DNA of 20,577 nt, from contig CAKRNX010000026.1 in assembly GCA_934371475.1 (NCBI GenBank), positions 1 through 20,577 on the forward strand, given 5' to 3'. The notes below the pieces were generated by a model, which saw only the letters and a program-made list of their open reading frames with translations, ran no database searches and was not told where the DNA came from. This DNA comes from an uncultured Lachnospiraceae bacterium (GTDB lineage Bacteria; Bacillota; Clostridia; Lachnospirales; Lachnospiraceae). Position numbers and translations under genes: made by a program. Of this stretch, positions 14,057 through 20,577 are shown in pieces (within the stretch, counting starts at the first letter, position 1; each line of letters opens with the position of its first letter).

Positions 14057-15310
14057 ATGTATTCACTGGATGAAGTACGGAAAGTTGATCCGGAAATTGC
14101 GGATGCGATTGTAGCGGAGGAAGAGAGACAGAACAGTCATATTGAGCTGATTGCTTCTGAAAACTGGGTGAGCAAGGCAGTTATGGCAGCGATGGGAAGC
14201 CCGCTTACGAATAAATATGCGGAAGGTTATCCCGGAAAAAGATATTATGGCGGATGCGAGTGCGTAGACGTAGTGGAAAATCTCGCTAGGGAACGTGCAA
14301 TGCAGATATTTGGGTGTACGTACGCTAATGTACAGCCTCATTCCGGTGCGCAGGCCAATATGGCAGTATTTTTTGCGCTGCTTCAGCCGGGAGATACAGT
14401 GATGGGAATGAATCTTGCCCATGGCGGACATCTGACACACGGAAGCCCTGCCAATCTTTCGGGAGCATATTTCAAGGCAGTTCCTTACGGAGTCAATGAT
14501 GAGGGATTTATTGACTATGATGAGGTGAGACGGATTGCACTGGAATGCAGGCCGAAAATGATCGTGGCAGGAGCCAGTGCTTATGCCCGGACAATAGACT
14601 TCAAGAAATTCCGTGAAATAGCAGATGAGGTAGGTGCATATCTGATGGTGGATATGGCACATATTGCCGGACTGGTGGCGGCAGGAGTTCATCCGAGTCC
14701 TATTCCGTATGCGCATGTGACAACGACAACCACACATAAGACACTGAGAGGACCCAGAGGCGGCATGATTCTTTCGAGCAAAGAATTCGCTGAAGAGCAC
14801 AAGTTCAACAAAGCAGTGTTCCCGGGGATCCAGGGCGGTCCGCTGATGCATGTGATCGCAGCAAAAGCTGTGTGTTTCAAAGAGGCTCTGAGTCCGGAAT
14901 ACAAAGTATACCAGCAGAATATTGTGAAGAATGCCAAGGCACTGAGCAAGGCACTGATGAACCGCGGGATCAAAATTGTATCCGGCGGCACGGACAATCA
15001 TCTGATGCTGGTAGATCTGACCAGTGTGGGAAAGACAGGGAAAGAAGTGGAGAATCTGCTGGATTCTGTGAATATCACCTGCAATAAAAATACGATTCCC
15101 AATGATCCGAAATCTGCGTTTGTGACCAGCGGAGTGCGTCTTGGTACACCGGCTGTGACAGCCAGAGGAATGAACGAGCAGGATATGGATGTGATTGCTG
15201 AGGCGATTGCCATGATGCTGAAAGAGGGAGAGAGCCGGTGCGAGGATGCCAGAAGGCTTGTGAAGAGTCTGACAGATAAATATCCGCTGATTGATAAAAA
15301 TGATCGCTGA
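14057..15310 (+). CDS. glyA: Serine hydroxymethyltransferase
   Basis: This cytoplasmic PLP enzyme interconverts serine and tetrahydrofolate with glycine and 5,10-methylene-tetrahydrofolate, supplying one-carbon units. The family segments are clear: IELIASENWVS near the N-terminus, NKYAEGYPGKRYYGG, the PLP-contacting VDMAHIAGLVAAG, and the Schiff-base lysine in TTTHKTLRGPRGG (K228). The C-terminal RLGTPAVTARGM is also present. Length from the chosen start is 417 residues, normal for bacteria. The frame is open 12 codons further up to an ATG at 14021, but the strong ribosome site at 14042-14049 selects 14057. Confidence 0.97.
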   Translation: MYSLDEVRKVDPEIADAIVAEEERQNSHIELIASENWVSKAVMAAMGSPLTNKYAEGYPGKRYYGGCECVDVVENLARERAMQIFGCTYANVQPHSGAQANMAVFFALLQPGDTVMGMNLAHGGHLTHGSPANLSGAYFKAVPYGVNDEGFIDYDEVRRIALECRPKMIVAGASAYARTIDFKKFREIADEVGAYLMVDMAHIAGLVAAGVHPSPIPYAHVTTTTTHKTLRGPRGGMILSSKEFAEEHKFNKAVFPGIQGGPLMHVIAAKAVCFKEALSPEYKVYQQNIVKNAKALSKALMNRGIKIVSGGTDNHLMLVDLTSVGKTGKEVENLLDSVNITCNKNTIPNDPKSAFVTSGVRLGTPAVTARGMNEQDMDVIAEAIAMMLKEGESRCEDARRLVKSLTDKYPLIDKNDR

Positions 15311-15341
15311 AACAGCTATGTAAGAATAGCTGCCGGTTTCA
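15308..15341 (+). terminator. Hairpin at the end of glyA, possible terminator
   Basis: TGAAAC AGCTAT (15308-15319, starting at the stop codon) pairs with ATAGCT (15326-15331) and GTTTCA (15336-15341), with a GCCG bulge on one side. The following sequence GTGTTTGCGG is a poor T-run, so termination may be partial or the hairpin may protect the mRNA end. Confidence 0.45.
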
Positions 15342-15376
15342 GTGTTTGCGGAAATAAAAGCAGTTGGTTAAGCTGG

Positions 15377-15417
15377 TATTCGCAATTGAAGTAGGGGACT
15401 TATCTGATTCGGTTAAA
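15377..15417 (-). repeat. Dispersed repeat on minus strand (copy D)
   Basis: On the minus strand it reads TTTAACCGAATCAGATAAGT, a CCCC run, then ACTTCAATTGCGAATA. It matches copy B1 (5292-5328) and copy A (2976-3006). It ends just before the presumed hydrogenase promoter. Confidence 0.75.
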
Positions 15418-15423
15418 TAATGC

Positions 15424-15452
15424 TTGAAGCAAGTGGCTTTTATACGTATAAT
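15424..15452 (+). promoter_or_regulatory. Possible promoter of the hydrogenase gene
   Basis: TTGAAG (15424-15429), a 17-base spacer, and a perfect TATAAT (15447-15452). The -35 overlaps a small CTTGAAGCAAG inverted repeat next to repeat copy D. It would give a leader of about 360 bases. Confidence 0.55.
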
Positions 15453-15818
15453 AAAATCATGGTATGCAAAAGAATGGCTGTCTTCAGAGTGCGGATCTGG
15501 GACAGCTTTTCCTTGTGGTATGAGAAATTACGATAATTTTTTATACCGGAAGCCTTCGTAGAGCGAAGTGTAAAGGTAGCAGTGCGCAGGAGAAATGTGT
15601 CATGCAGATGTATGACATGCACCTTGCAGCAGGAATGCTGGGGCATTCTTATATCTGGAGGACAATGGCTTTGTGTCGACAGAAACGGAATATAGACGGT
15701 GTAGCTCTCAGAGAAATATTTTTCTGTGCCAGAATCTTCTTTTGCATTCTTGAATTACCGCGCGGCAGATGCGGACTGCTGCAGCAGGATATAAACTACA
15801 CAGTAGAGGAGAGAGTCT
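15453..15818 (+). other. Non-coding leader of the hydrogenase gene
   Basis: I see no convincing gene here. It contains a CTTCG/CGAAG hairpin (15554-15567) and a perfect TGTCAT/ATGACA inverted repeat (15598-15603 and 15612-15617) flanked by AAGGT (15573-15577) and ACCTT (15621-15625), which could close a larger stem. An open frame from ATG 15602, with AGGAGA upstream, runs into the hydrogenase gene in another frame, but its translation resembles no protein I know. Confidence 0.4.
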
Positions 15819-17345
15819 ATGAGTTTTCGAGGTGTCTATACCAGCGTAGTTGAACTGCGTCAGAAAGTTTTTACCGAGGTAGCGCGGATGGCATTTGAGG
15901 GTGGAGATTATTCCAGAATCATTGATCTGCCCTACAGGATTATTCCGGGAGAAGTGGCAACTTACCGGGAGAGTGTGTTCCTGGAACGTGCGATTGTAGA
16001 GGAGCGTCTGCGCCTGGCCATCGGGCTTCCCCTGCGGAATATGACAGAGCATGCGCCTGTCTCCAATGGAATTGAGGAGAGCGCAATTGCGGAGAAATAT
16101 TATGATCCGCCTCTGGTAAATATTATTAAGTTCGCCTGTCATTCCTGTCCGGATCAGGAGATGAGAGTGACTGATGCCTGTCAGGGATGTCTGGCACACC
16201 CGTGCAGTGAAGTCTGTCCAAGAGGAGCAATTTCTATCATAAACGGACGTTCCCGGATTGATGAGAGCAAATGTATTAAGTGCGGAAAATGTGAAAATGC
16301 CTGTCCGTATCATGCGATTATGAAGATGGAGCGTCCGTGCGCAAATGCCTGCGGTGTGGATGCCATCGGCAGTGATTCACTGGGACGTGCAGAGATCGAT
16401 TACGACAAATGCGTCTCCTGCGGTATGTGTATGGTGAACTGTCCGTTTGGAGCGATTGCGGATAAAGGTCAGATTTTTCAGGTGATCCATGCGATCAAGA
16501 GCGGTATTCCAGTATATGCGGCAGTGGCTCCCGCATTCGTGGGTCAGTTTGGAAAAGAACTGACATCGAACCGTCTGCGAGAAGCGATGAAAGAGCTGGG
16601 ATTTGCCGACATTGTGGAGGTAGCAGTAGGAGCTGATCTGTGTACGATTCAGGAGGCACAGGATTTCCTGGATGAGGTGCCTGAAAAACGCCCGTTCATG
16701 GCTACTTCCTGCTGTCCGGCATGGGCTTCTATGGCACGCAAAATGTTTCCGGATCTGGCGGACAATATCTCCATGGCGCTGACGCCGATGGTACTGACCG
16801 GACGTCTGATCAAAAAAGAGCATCCGGGATGTAAAGTTGTGTTTATTGGACCTTGTGCGGCCAAAAAGCTGGAAGCCAGCCGGAAAGAGATCCGCAGTGA
16901 TGTGGATTTTGTGCTGACTTTTGAGGAGGTAGTGGGAATGTTCACGGCAAAAGGCGTGGACTTCAACAAGATTCCGGCAGATGGAACGCTCTCAGATGCC
17001 AGTGCAGATGGAAGAGGTTTTGCGGTTAGCGGTGGAGTGGCAGCAGCCGTAGTAAATTGTATTAAAGAACTGGCACCTGACCGGACGATGCAGATAGCAG
17101 GTGCGGAAGGCCTCAGGGAATGCCGGCAGCTGCTGAGCGATGCCCAGAAGGGAAAATATAACGGATACCTGTTGGAAGGAATGGCCTGTCCCGGTGGCTG
17201 TGTGGGCGGAGCCGGAACCATGCAGGGTCCCACGAAAGCAAAAGGTCAGATTGTGGTCATCAAAAAGAAATCTGAGAAGAAAAACGCTCTGGAGAACACG
17301 CACAAAGATAAATTGGATCTGCTGGCAGAACGTGACAAGTTTTAA
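15819..17345 (+). CDS. Monomeric [FeFe] hydrogenase with several 4Fe-4S clusters
   Basis: The enzyme makes or uses H2, probably with ferredoxin as electron partner, in fermentative redox balance. The catalytic H-cluster motifs are complete: L1 ATSCCPAW (C298, and C299 as likely proton-transfer cysteine), L2 IGPCAAKKLE (C346), and L3 EGMACPGGCVGGAG (C457, C461). Two ferredoxin-type clusters are clear (C152/155/158/162 and C198/201/204/208). Before them are CHSC (C107, C110) and C-x2-C-x4-C-x3-C-P (C121/124/129/133), plus CANAC between the two ferredoxin motifs. The 508-residue length and the added N-terminal cysteines point to the group B type; that subtype is inference. The ATG has AGGAGA about eight bases upstream. 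There is no maturase gene next to it. The C-terminal 30 residues are charged and Lys-rich. Confidence 0.93.
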   Translation: MSFRGVYTSVVELRQKVFTEVARMAFEGGDYSRIIDLPYRIIPGEVATYRESVFLERAIVEERLRLAIGLPLRNMTEHAPVSNGIEESAIAEKYYDPPLVNIIKFACHSCPDQEMRVTDACQGCLAHPCSEVCPRGAISIINGRSRIDESKCIKCGKCENACPYHAIMKMERPCANACGVDAIGSDSLGRAEIDYDKCVSCGMCMVNCPFGAIADKGQIFQVIHAIKSGIPVYAAVAPAFVGQFGKELTSNRLREAMKELGFADIVEVAVGADLCTIQEAQDFLDEVPEKRPFMATSCCPAWASMARKMFPDLADNISMALTPMVLTGRLIKKEHPGCKVVFIGPCAAKKLEASRKEIRSDVDFVLTFEEVVGMFTAKGVDFNKIPADGTLSDASADGRGFAVSGGVAAAVVNCIKELAPDRTMQIAGAEGLRECRQLLSDAQKGKYNGYLLEGMACPGGCVGGAGTMQGPTKAKGQIVVIKKKSEKKNALENTHKDKLDLLAERDKF

Positions 17346-17381
17346 GTTTTTTCAGATCAGGCTTGCAAAGATGAAAAAACT
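17345..17381 (+). other. Perfect 10-bp inverted repeat over the gltB -35 region
   Basis: AGTTTTTTCA (17345-17354) and TGAAAAAACT (17372-17381) are exact inverted copies 17 bases apart and enclose the -35 box of the gltB promoter. This could be an operator or an AT-rich hairpin after the hydrogenase stop codon. Confidence 0.55.
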
Positions 17382-17391
17382 GTGATATAAG
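17363..17391 (+). promoter_or_regulatory. Probable gltB promoter
   Basis: TTGCAA (17363-17368), a 17-base spacer, and TATAAG (17386-17391). Transcription would start near 17398, giving a leader of about 230 bases that contains the structures listed below. Confidence 0.6.
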
Positions 17392-17432
17392 TAAACAGAA
17401 AACACGAAAAAAATAAATTTTATTAAGTGATA

Positions 17433-17483
17433 GGACAAAGGAGTCCGGTACAGATCTCGCAGAGAGGCAGGGTCTGTCACCGG
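17433..17483 (+). promoter_or_regulatory. Two hexaloop hairpins in the gltB leader, candidate ANTAR-target antiterminator
   Basis: Hairpin 1 is GGAC (17433-17436), loop AAAGGA, GTCC (17443-17446). Hairpin 2 is a long stem from CCGGTACAGATCTCGC (17445-17460) with loop AGAGAG (17461-17466) back to 17483. Its 16 positions include one mismatch, two wobbles and one bulged C. Both loops have six bases with A at position 1 and G at position 4, the known signature of RNAs bound by ANTAR-domain antiterminators. The last two bases of hairpin 1 are also the first two of the long stem, so the two cannot both form in full. This suits a switch. Confidence 0.55.
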
Positions 17484-17496
17484 GCTTTTGTATTTC
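17445..17496 (+). terminator. Probable leader terminator upstream of gltB
   Basis: The full stem CCGGT-ACAGA...TCTGT-c-ACCGG (17445-17483) is followed by GCTTTTGTATTT. It would stop transcription before gltB unless the lower stem is opened. The T-run is interrupted, so strength is uncertain. Confidence 0.45.
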
Positions 17497-17567
17497 ACAG
17501 AAAATCGCATTCTGTGAAATATAAAGCCTCCGGCCGGATGCGTATTATTTTTTTGGGGAGAGGCTTT
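17483..17567 (+). other. Second leader hairpin with an alternative pairing partner
   Basis: TATTTCACAGAA (17491-17502) pairs perfectly with TTCTGTGAAATA (17510-17521) over a seven-base loop. It is extended by GGCTTT (17483-17488) with AAAGCC (17523-17528). AAAGCCTC (17523-17530) can instead pair with GAGGCTTT (17560-17567), and a 10-bp palindrome TCCGGCCGGA (17529-17538) and a run of T (17548-17554) lie between. The leader therefore has competing folds. Confidence 0.6.
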
Positions 17568-17626
17568 GCTGCGTTGAACTGTTAAACAGCAGAGAGCAAC
17601 AAAAATCAGGGAAAGGAAACAGGCGT

Positions 17627-20577
17627 ATGAGTACAGAAAAGACACAATCTGCCAATCATTATACAGGATTGTACAGACCAGAATTTGAACATGATAACTG
17701 CGGTATCGGAGCGGTCGTAAATGTGAAGGGTGTGAAGACCCACAAAACTGTGGAGAACGCACTGAGCATCGTAGAAAATCTGGAGCATCGTGCAGGTAAA
17801 GATGCAGAAGGAAAGACAGGCGATGGCGTAGGTATTCTGCTTCAGATTTCACACAGATTTTTTTCCAGAGTCTGTAAGGAACAGAGAATTGAACTGGGTG
17901 GAGAGAGAGAGTACGGCATTGGCATGTTTTTCTTCCCGCAGGATGTGTTCAAGAAAAATCAGGCCAAAAAAACTTTTGAGAGCATTGTAAAGAAAGAGGG
18001 ACTGAGGTTCCTGGGATGGAGAGAAGTTCCGACAGAACCGGGTGTTCTGGGACACAAAGCGCTGGAGAAAATGCCCTGTATTATGCAGGGATTTATCGAA
18101 AAACCGGCAGATCTGGAAAAGGGTCTTCCCTTTGACCGTCGTCTGTATGTTGTGCGCCGTTGCTTCGAACAGTCAAGTGAAAACACATATGTGGTATCGC
18201 TTTCCAGCCGGACTATTATCTACAAAGGTATGTTCCTGGTAAAGCAGCTGCGGACATTCTTCCATGATCTGCAGGATCCGGACTACGATTCAGCAATCGC
18301 ACTTGTTCATTCCCGCTTCAGTACCAACACGAACCCAAGCTGGGAGAGAGCGCATCCCTACCGTATGCTTGTACATAACGGTGAGATCAATACAATCCGC
18401 GGCAATGCGGACAAGATGCTGGCCAGAGAAGAAAACATGGCTTCCCATTATTTCAAGGGAGAGCTGCACAAGATCCTGCCGGTAATCAACGCAGAAGGAT
18501 CTGACTCCGCAATGCTGGATAACACGCTGGAATTTCTGACGATGAGCGGCATGGATCTGCCGCTGGCAGTCATGATCACGATCCCGGAGCCATGGGCCAA
18601 CAACGATGTAATGTCTCAGAAAAAGAGAGATTTTTATCAGTATTATGCCACAATGATGGAGCCGTGGGATGGTCCGGCGTCCATCCTGTTCACAGATGGA
18701 GATATCATGGGAGCGGTACTTGACCGAAACGGTCTGAGACCTTCCCGTTACTATGTGACAGACGATGGTTACGTGATTCTTTCTTCCGAGGTCGGTGTGC
18801 TGGATATTGACTCTGCAAAAGTAGTTCTCAAAGAGCGTCTCCATCCCGGTAAGATGCTGCTGATCGATACCATCAAGGGAGAGATCCTCAATGATGATGA
18901 GCTGAAAGAGCAGTATGCTGGACGTCAGCCTTACGGCGAATGGCTGGATCAGTACATGGTACGTCTGAAAGATATCCGGATCCCGAACAAAAAGGTGGAG
19001 ACCTACACCACAGAACAGAGAATGCGTCTAATGAAGACATTCGGCTATACCTATGAGGATTACCGCAACTCCATCCTGGCTATGGCTACGAACGGAGCAG
19101 AAGGCATCAGCGCCATGGGTATTGATACGCCGCTGGCAGTGCTGTCCGACACGCATCAGCCTCTGTTCAACTATTTCAAACAGCTGTTTGCGCAGGTAAC
19201 GAATCCGCCAATCGATGCGATCCGTGAGAAGGTGGTGACTTCCAAGACCGTATATACCGGAAAAGAAGGAAACCTGCTGGAAGACAAGCCGGAAAACTGC
19301 AATGTGATCAAGATTGAAAATCCGATCCTGACCAATACAGATATGCTCAAGCTGAGAAATATGCAGATTGAAGGATACAAAGTGGCCGATATCCCGATTA
19401 CCTATTATCGGAACACAAGCCTTGACAAAGCGCTGGACCGTGTCTGCCTGGATGTGGACCGTGCATACAGAGAAGGCGCAAACCTGCTGATCCTGACCGA
19501 TAAAGGTGTGGATGAGTTCCAAGCGCCGATCCCGTCTCTGCTGGCGGTATCTGCAGTTCATCAGCACCTGGTACGGACGAAAAAGAGAACATCAATCTCA
19601 GTAATTCTGGAGTCAGGAGAACCCAGAGAAGTACATCATTTTGCTACGCTGCTGGGATACGGCGCAAGCGCAGTCAATCCATATCTGGCCCTGGACACCA
19701 TTCATCAGCTGATCGACAGCAATATGCTGGAGAAAGATTATTATGCGGCTGTAGATGATTATAACAGAGCAGTTGTGGATGGCATTGTCAAGATTGCCTC
19801 CAAGATGGGTATTTCTACGATCCAGTCATATATGGGTTCACAGATTTTTGAGGCGATTGGCATCAGTAATGATGTCATTGATAAATATTTTACAAATACA
19901 GTCAGCCGGATCGGCGGTATTACGCTGAAAGATATTCAGGATGATGTGGATTACCGCCACAGAAAGGCCTTTGATCCGATGGGGCTGCAGGAAGACCTGA
20001 CACTCGACAGCGTCGGACGTCACAAAGAGCGCAGTCAGGGAGAAAAGCACCGCTACAATCCGCAGACGATCCATATGCTGCAAGAGTCTACAAAGCGCGG
20101 CGATTATGATATGTTCAAGGAGTATACGGCGTTGGTAGACCGCGAGCAGAGCGGATATATCCGCAGCACTATGGATTTCTGCTTCCCGAAGGAAGGAGTG
20201 CCGATTGATGAGGTGGAGAGCGTGGACTCTATCGTGCGCCGGTTCAAGACCGGAGCCATGTCATACGGCTCTATCTCTCAGGAGGCGCATGAGACAATGG
20301 CCATTGCCATGAACATGCTCCACGGAAAATCCAATACCGGTGAGGGCGGTGAGGCAATCGAGCGTTTTACCGTAGGACCGGACGGACTGAATAAATGCTC
20401 GGCGATCAAACAGGTAGCTTCCGGACGTTTCGGCGTTACTTCACGCTATCTTGTAAATGCACAGGAGATTCAGATCAAGATGGCACAGGGTGCAAAACCG
20501 GGCGAGGGCGGTCACCTGCCGGGTAAAAAAGTATATCCGTGGGTTGCAAAGACCAGATATTCTACGCCGGGTGTGAG
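17627..20577 (+). CDS. gltB: Glutamate synthase large subunit, 3' end cut by window edge
   Basis: GltB, together with the small subunit, makes two glutamates from glutamine and 2-oxoglutarate, central to ammonium assimilation in the cytoplasm. The frame is open with no stop to the window end: 983 codons of an expected ~1,500. A short propeptide precedes the class II amidotransferase nucleophile in EHDNCGIGAV (C25). Family segments RMLVHNGEINTIRGN and SEGSDSA-like NAEGSDSAMLD follow in the glutaminase domain, then the central domain. The FMN-binding synthase domain begins with GAMSYGSISQEAH (about 876) and reaches AQGAKPGEGGHLPGKK. The [3Fe-4S] cysteines would lie beyond the window. The start ATG follows GGAAAGGAAA. 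The gene sits behind a structured leader with a likely RNA switch (17433-17567). Confidence 0.97.
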   Translation, partial: MSTEKTQSANHYTGLYRPEFEHDNCGIGAVVNVKGVKTHKTVENALSIVENLEHRAGKDAEGKTGDGVGILLQISHRFFSRVCKEQRIELGGEREYGIGMFFFPQDVFKKNQAKKTFESIVKKEGLRFLGWREVPTEPGVLGHKALEKMPCIMQGFIEKPADLEKGLPFDRRLYVVRRCFEQSSENTYVVSLSSRTIIYKGMFLVKQLRTFFHDLQDPDYDSAIALVHSRFSTNTNPSWERAHPYRMLVHNGEINTIRGNADKMLAREENMASHYFKGELHKILPVINAEGSDSAMLDNTLEFLTMSGMDLPLAVMITIPEPWANNDVMSQKKRDFYQYYATMMEPWDGPASILFTDGDIMGAVLDRNGLRPSRYYVTDDGYVILSSEVGVLDIDSAKVVLKERLHPGKMLLIDTIKGEILNDDELKEQYAGRQPYGEWLDQYMVRLKDIRIPNKKVETYTTEQRMRLMKTFGYTYEDYRNSILAMATNGAEGISAMGIDTPLAVLSDTHQPLFNYFKQLFAQVTNPPIDAIREKVVTSKTVYTGKEGNLLEDKPENCNVIKIENPILTNTDMLKLRNMQIEGYKVADIPITYYRNTSLDKALDRVCLDVDRAYREGANLLILTDKGVDEFQAPIPSLLAVSAVHQHLVRTKKRTSISVILESGEPREVHHFATLLGYGASAVNPYLALDTIHQLIDSNMLEKDYYAAVDDYNRAVVDGIVKIASKMGISTIQSYMGSQIFEAIGISNDVIDKYFTNTVSRIGGITLKDIQDDVDYRHRKAFDPMGLQEDLTLDSVGRHKERSQGEKHRYNPQTIHMLQESTKRGDYDMFKEYTALVDREQSGYIRSTMDFCFPKEGVPIDEVESVDSIVRRFKTGAMSYGSISQEAHETMAIAMNMLHGKSNTGEGGEAIERFTVGPDGLNKCSAIKQVASGRFGVTSRYLVNAQEIQIKMAQGAKPGEGGHLPGKKVYPWVAKTRYSTPGV

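Noticed and set aside
15602..15853. 83-codon frame with an AGGAGA upstream, running into the hydrogenase start
   Set aside because: It overlaps the hydrogenase gene by 35 bases in another frame and its translation shows no domain or sensible composition; more likely part of the leader.

Overview
The window looks like a chromosomal stretch from an anaerobic Firmicute of the Lachnospiraceae type (Blautia/Ruminococcus/Dorea-like). The reasons are strong AGGAGG ribosome sites, GTG starts, a monomeric [FeFe] hydrogenase, an NAD(P)H-type glutamate synthase and a deacetylase of the secreted clostridial kind. This placement is an inference from gene content. All supported genes are on the plus strand. 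I see no phage, insertion sequence, tRNA, rRNA or CRISPR array.

Layout: (1) 3-473, the 3' part of a small membrane protein. (2) 474-1545, a terminator, three 45-bp hairpin-forming tandem repeats, and a secreted polysaccharide deacetylase whose true start is uncertain. (3) 1661-2977, rarA, then argS (3078-4844) with its own promoter. (4) 4845-5533, a 690-base non-coding stretch with a terminator, a near-consensus promoter, a 16-bp tandem repeat and several hairpins. (5) 5534-10602, a two-gene unit overlapping by ATGA: a one-pass membrane Ser/Thr kinase with an extracytoplasmic TPR-like half, and a 1095-residue surface protein with a Glu/Ser/Thr stalk and Ig-like modules. (6) 11024-13966, a CPBP membrane protease and a short UvrA-like ABC protein, probably one operon. 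(7) glyA, from a promoter that overlaps the stop codon of the UvrA-like gene. (8) 15819-17345, an [FeFe] hydrogenase with extra cysteine clusters behind a long untranslated leader. (9) gltB, which runs off the right edge and has a structured leader with two hexaloop hairpins that fit the ANTAR-target pattern.

Most genes are unrelated housekeeping neighbours. The three parts that stand out are: the kinase/surface-protein pair with its long structured leader; a dispersed small repeat family built on the core ATTGCGAA and its hairpins, found in several intergenic gaps (around 2976, 4885, 5292, 5404, 10894 and 15377); and the gltB leader, which looks like an RNA switch for nitrogen control.
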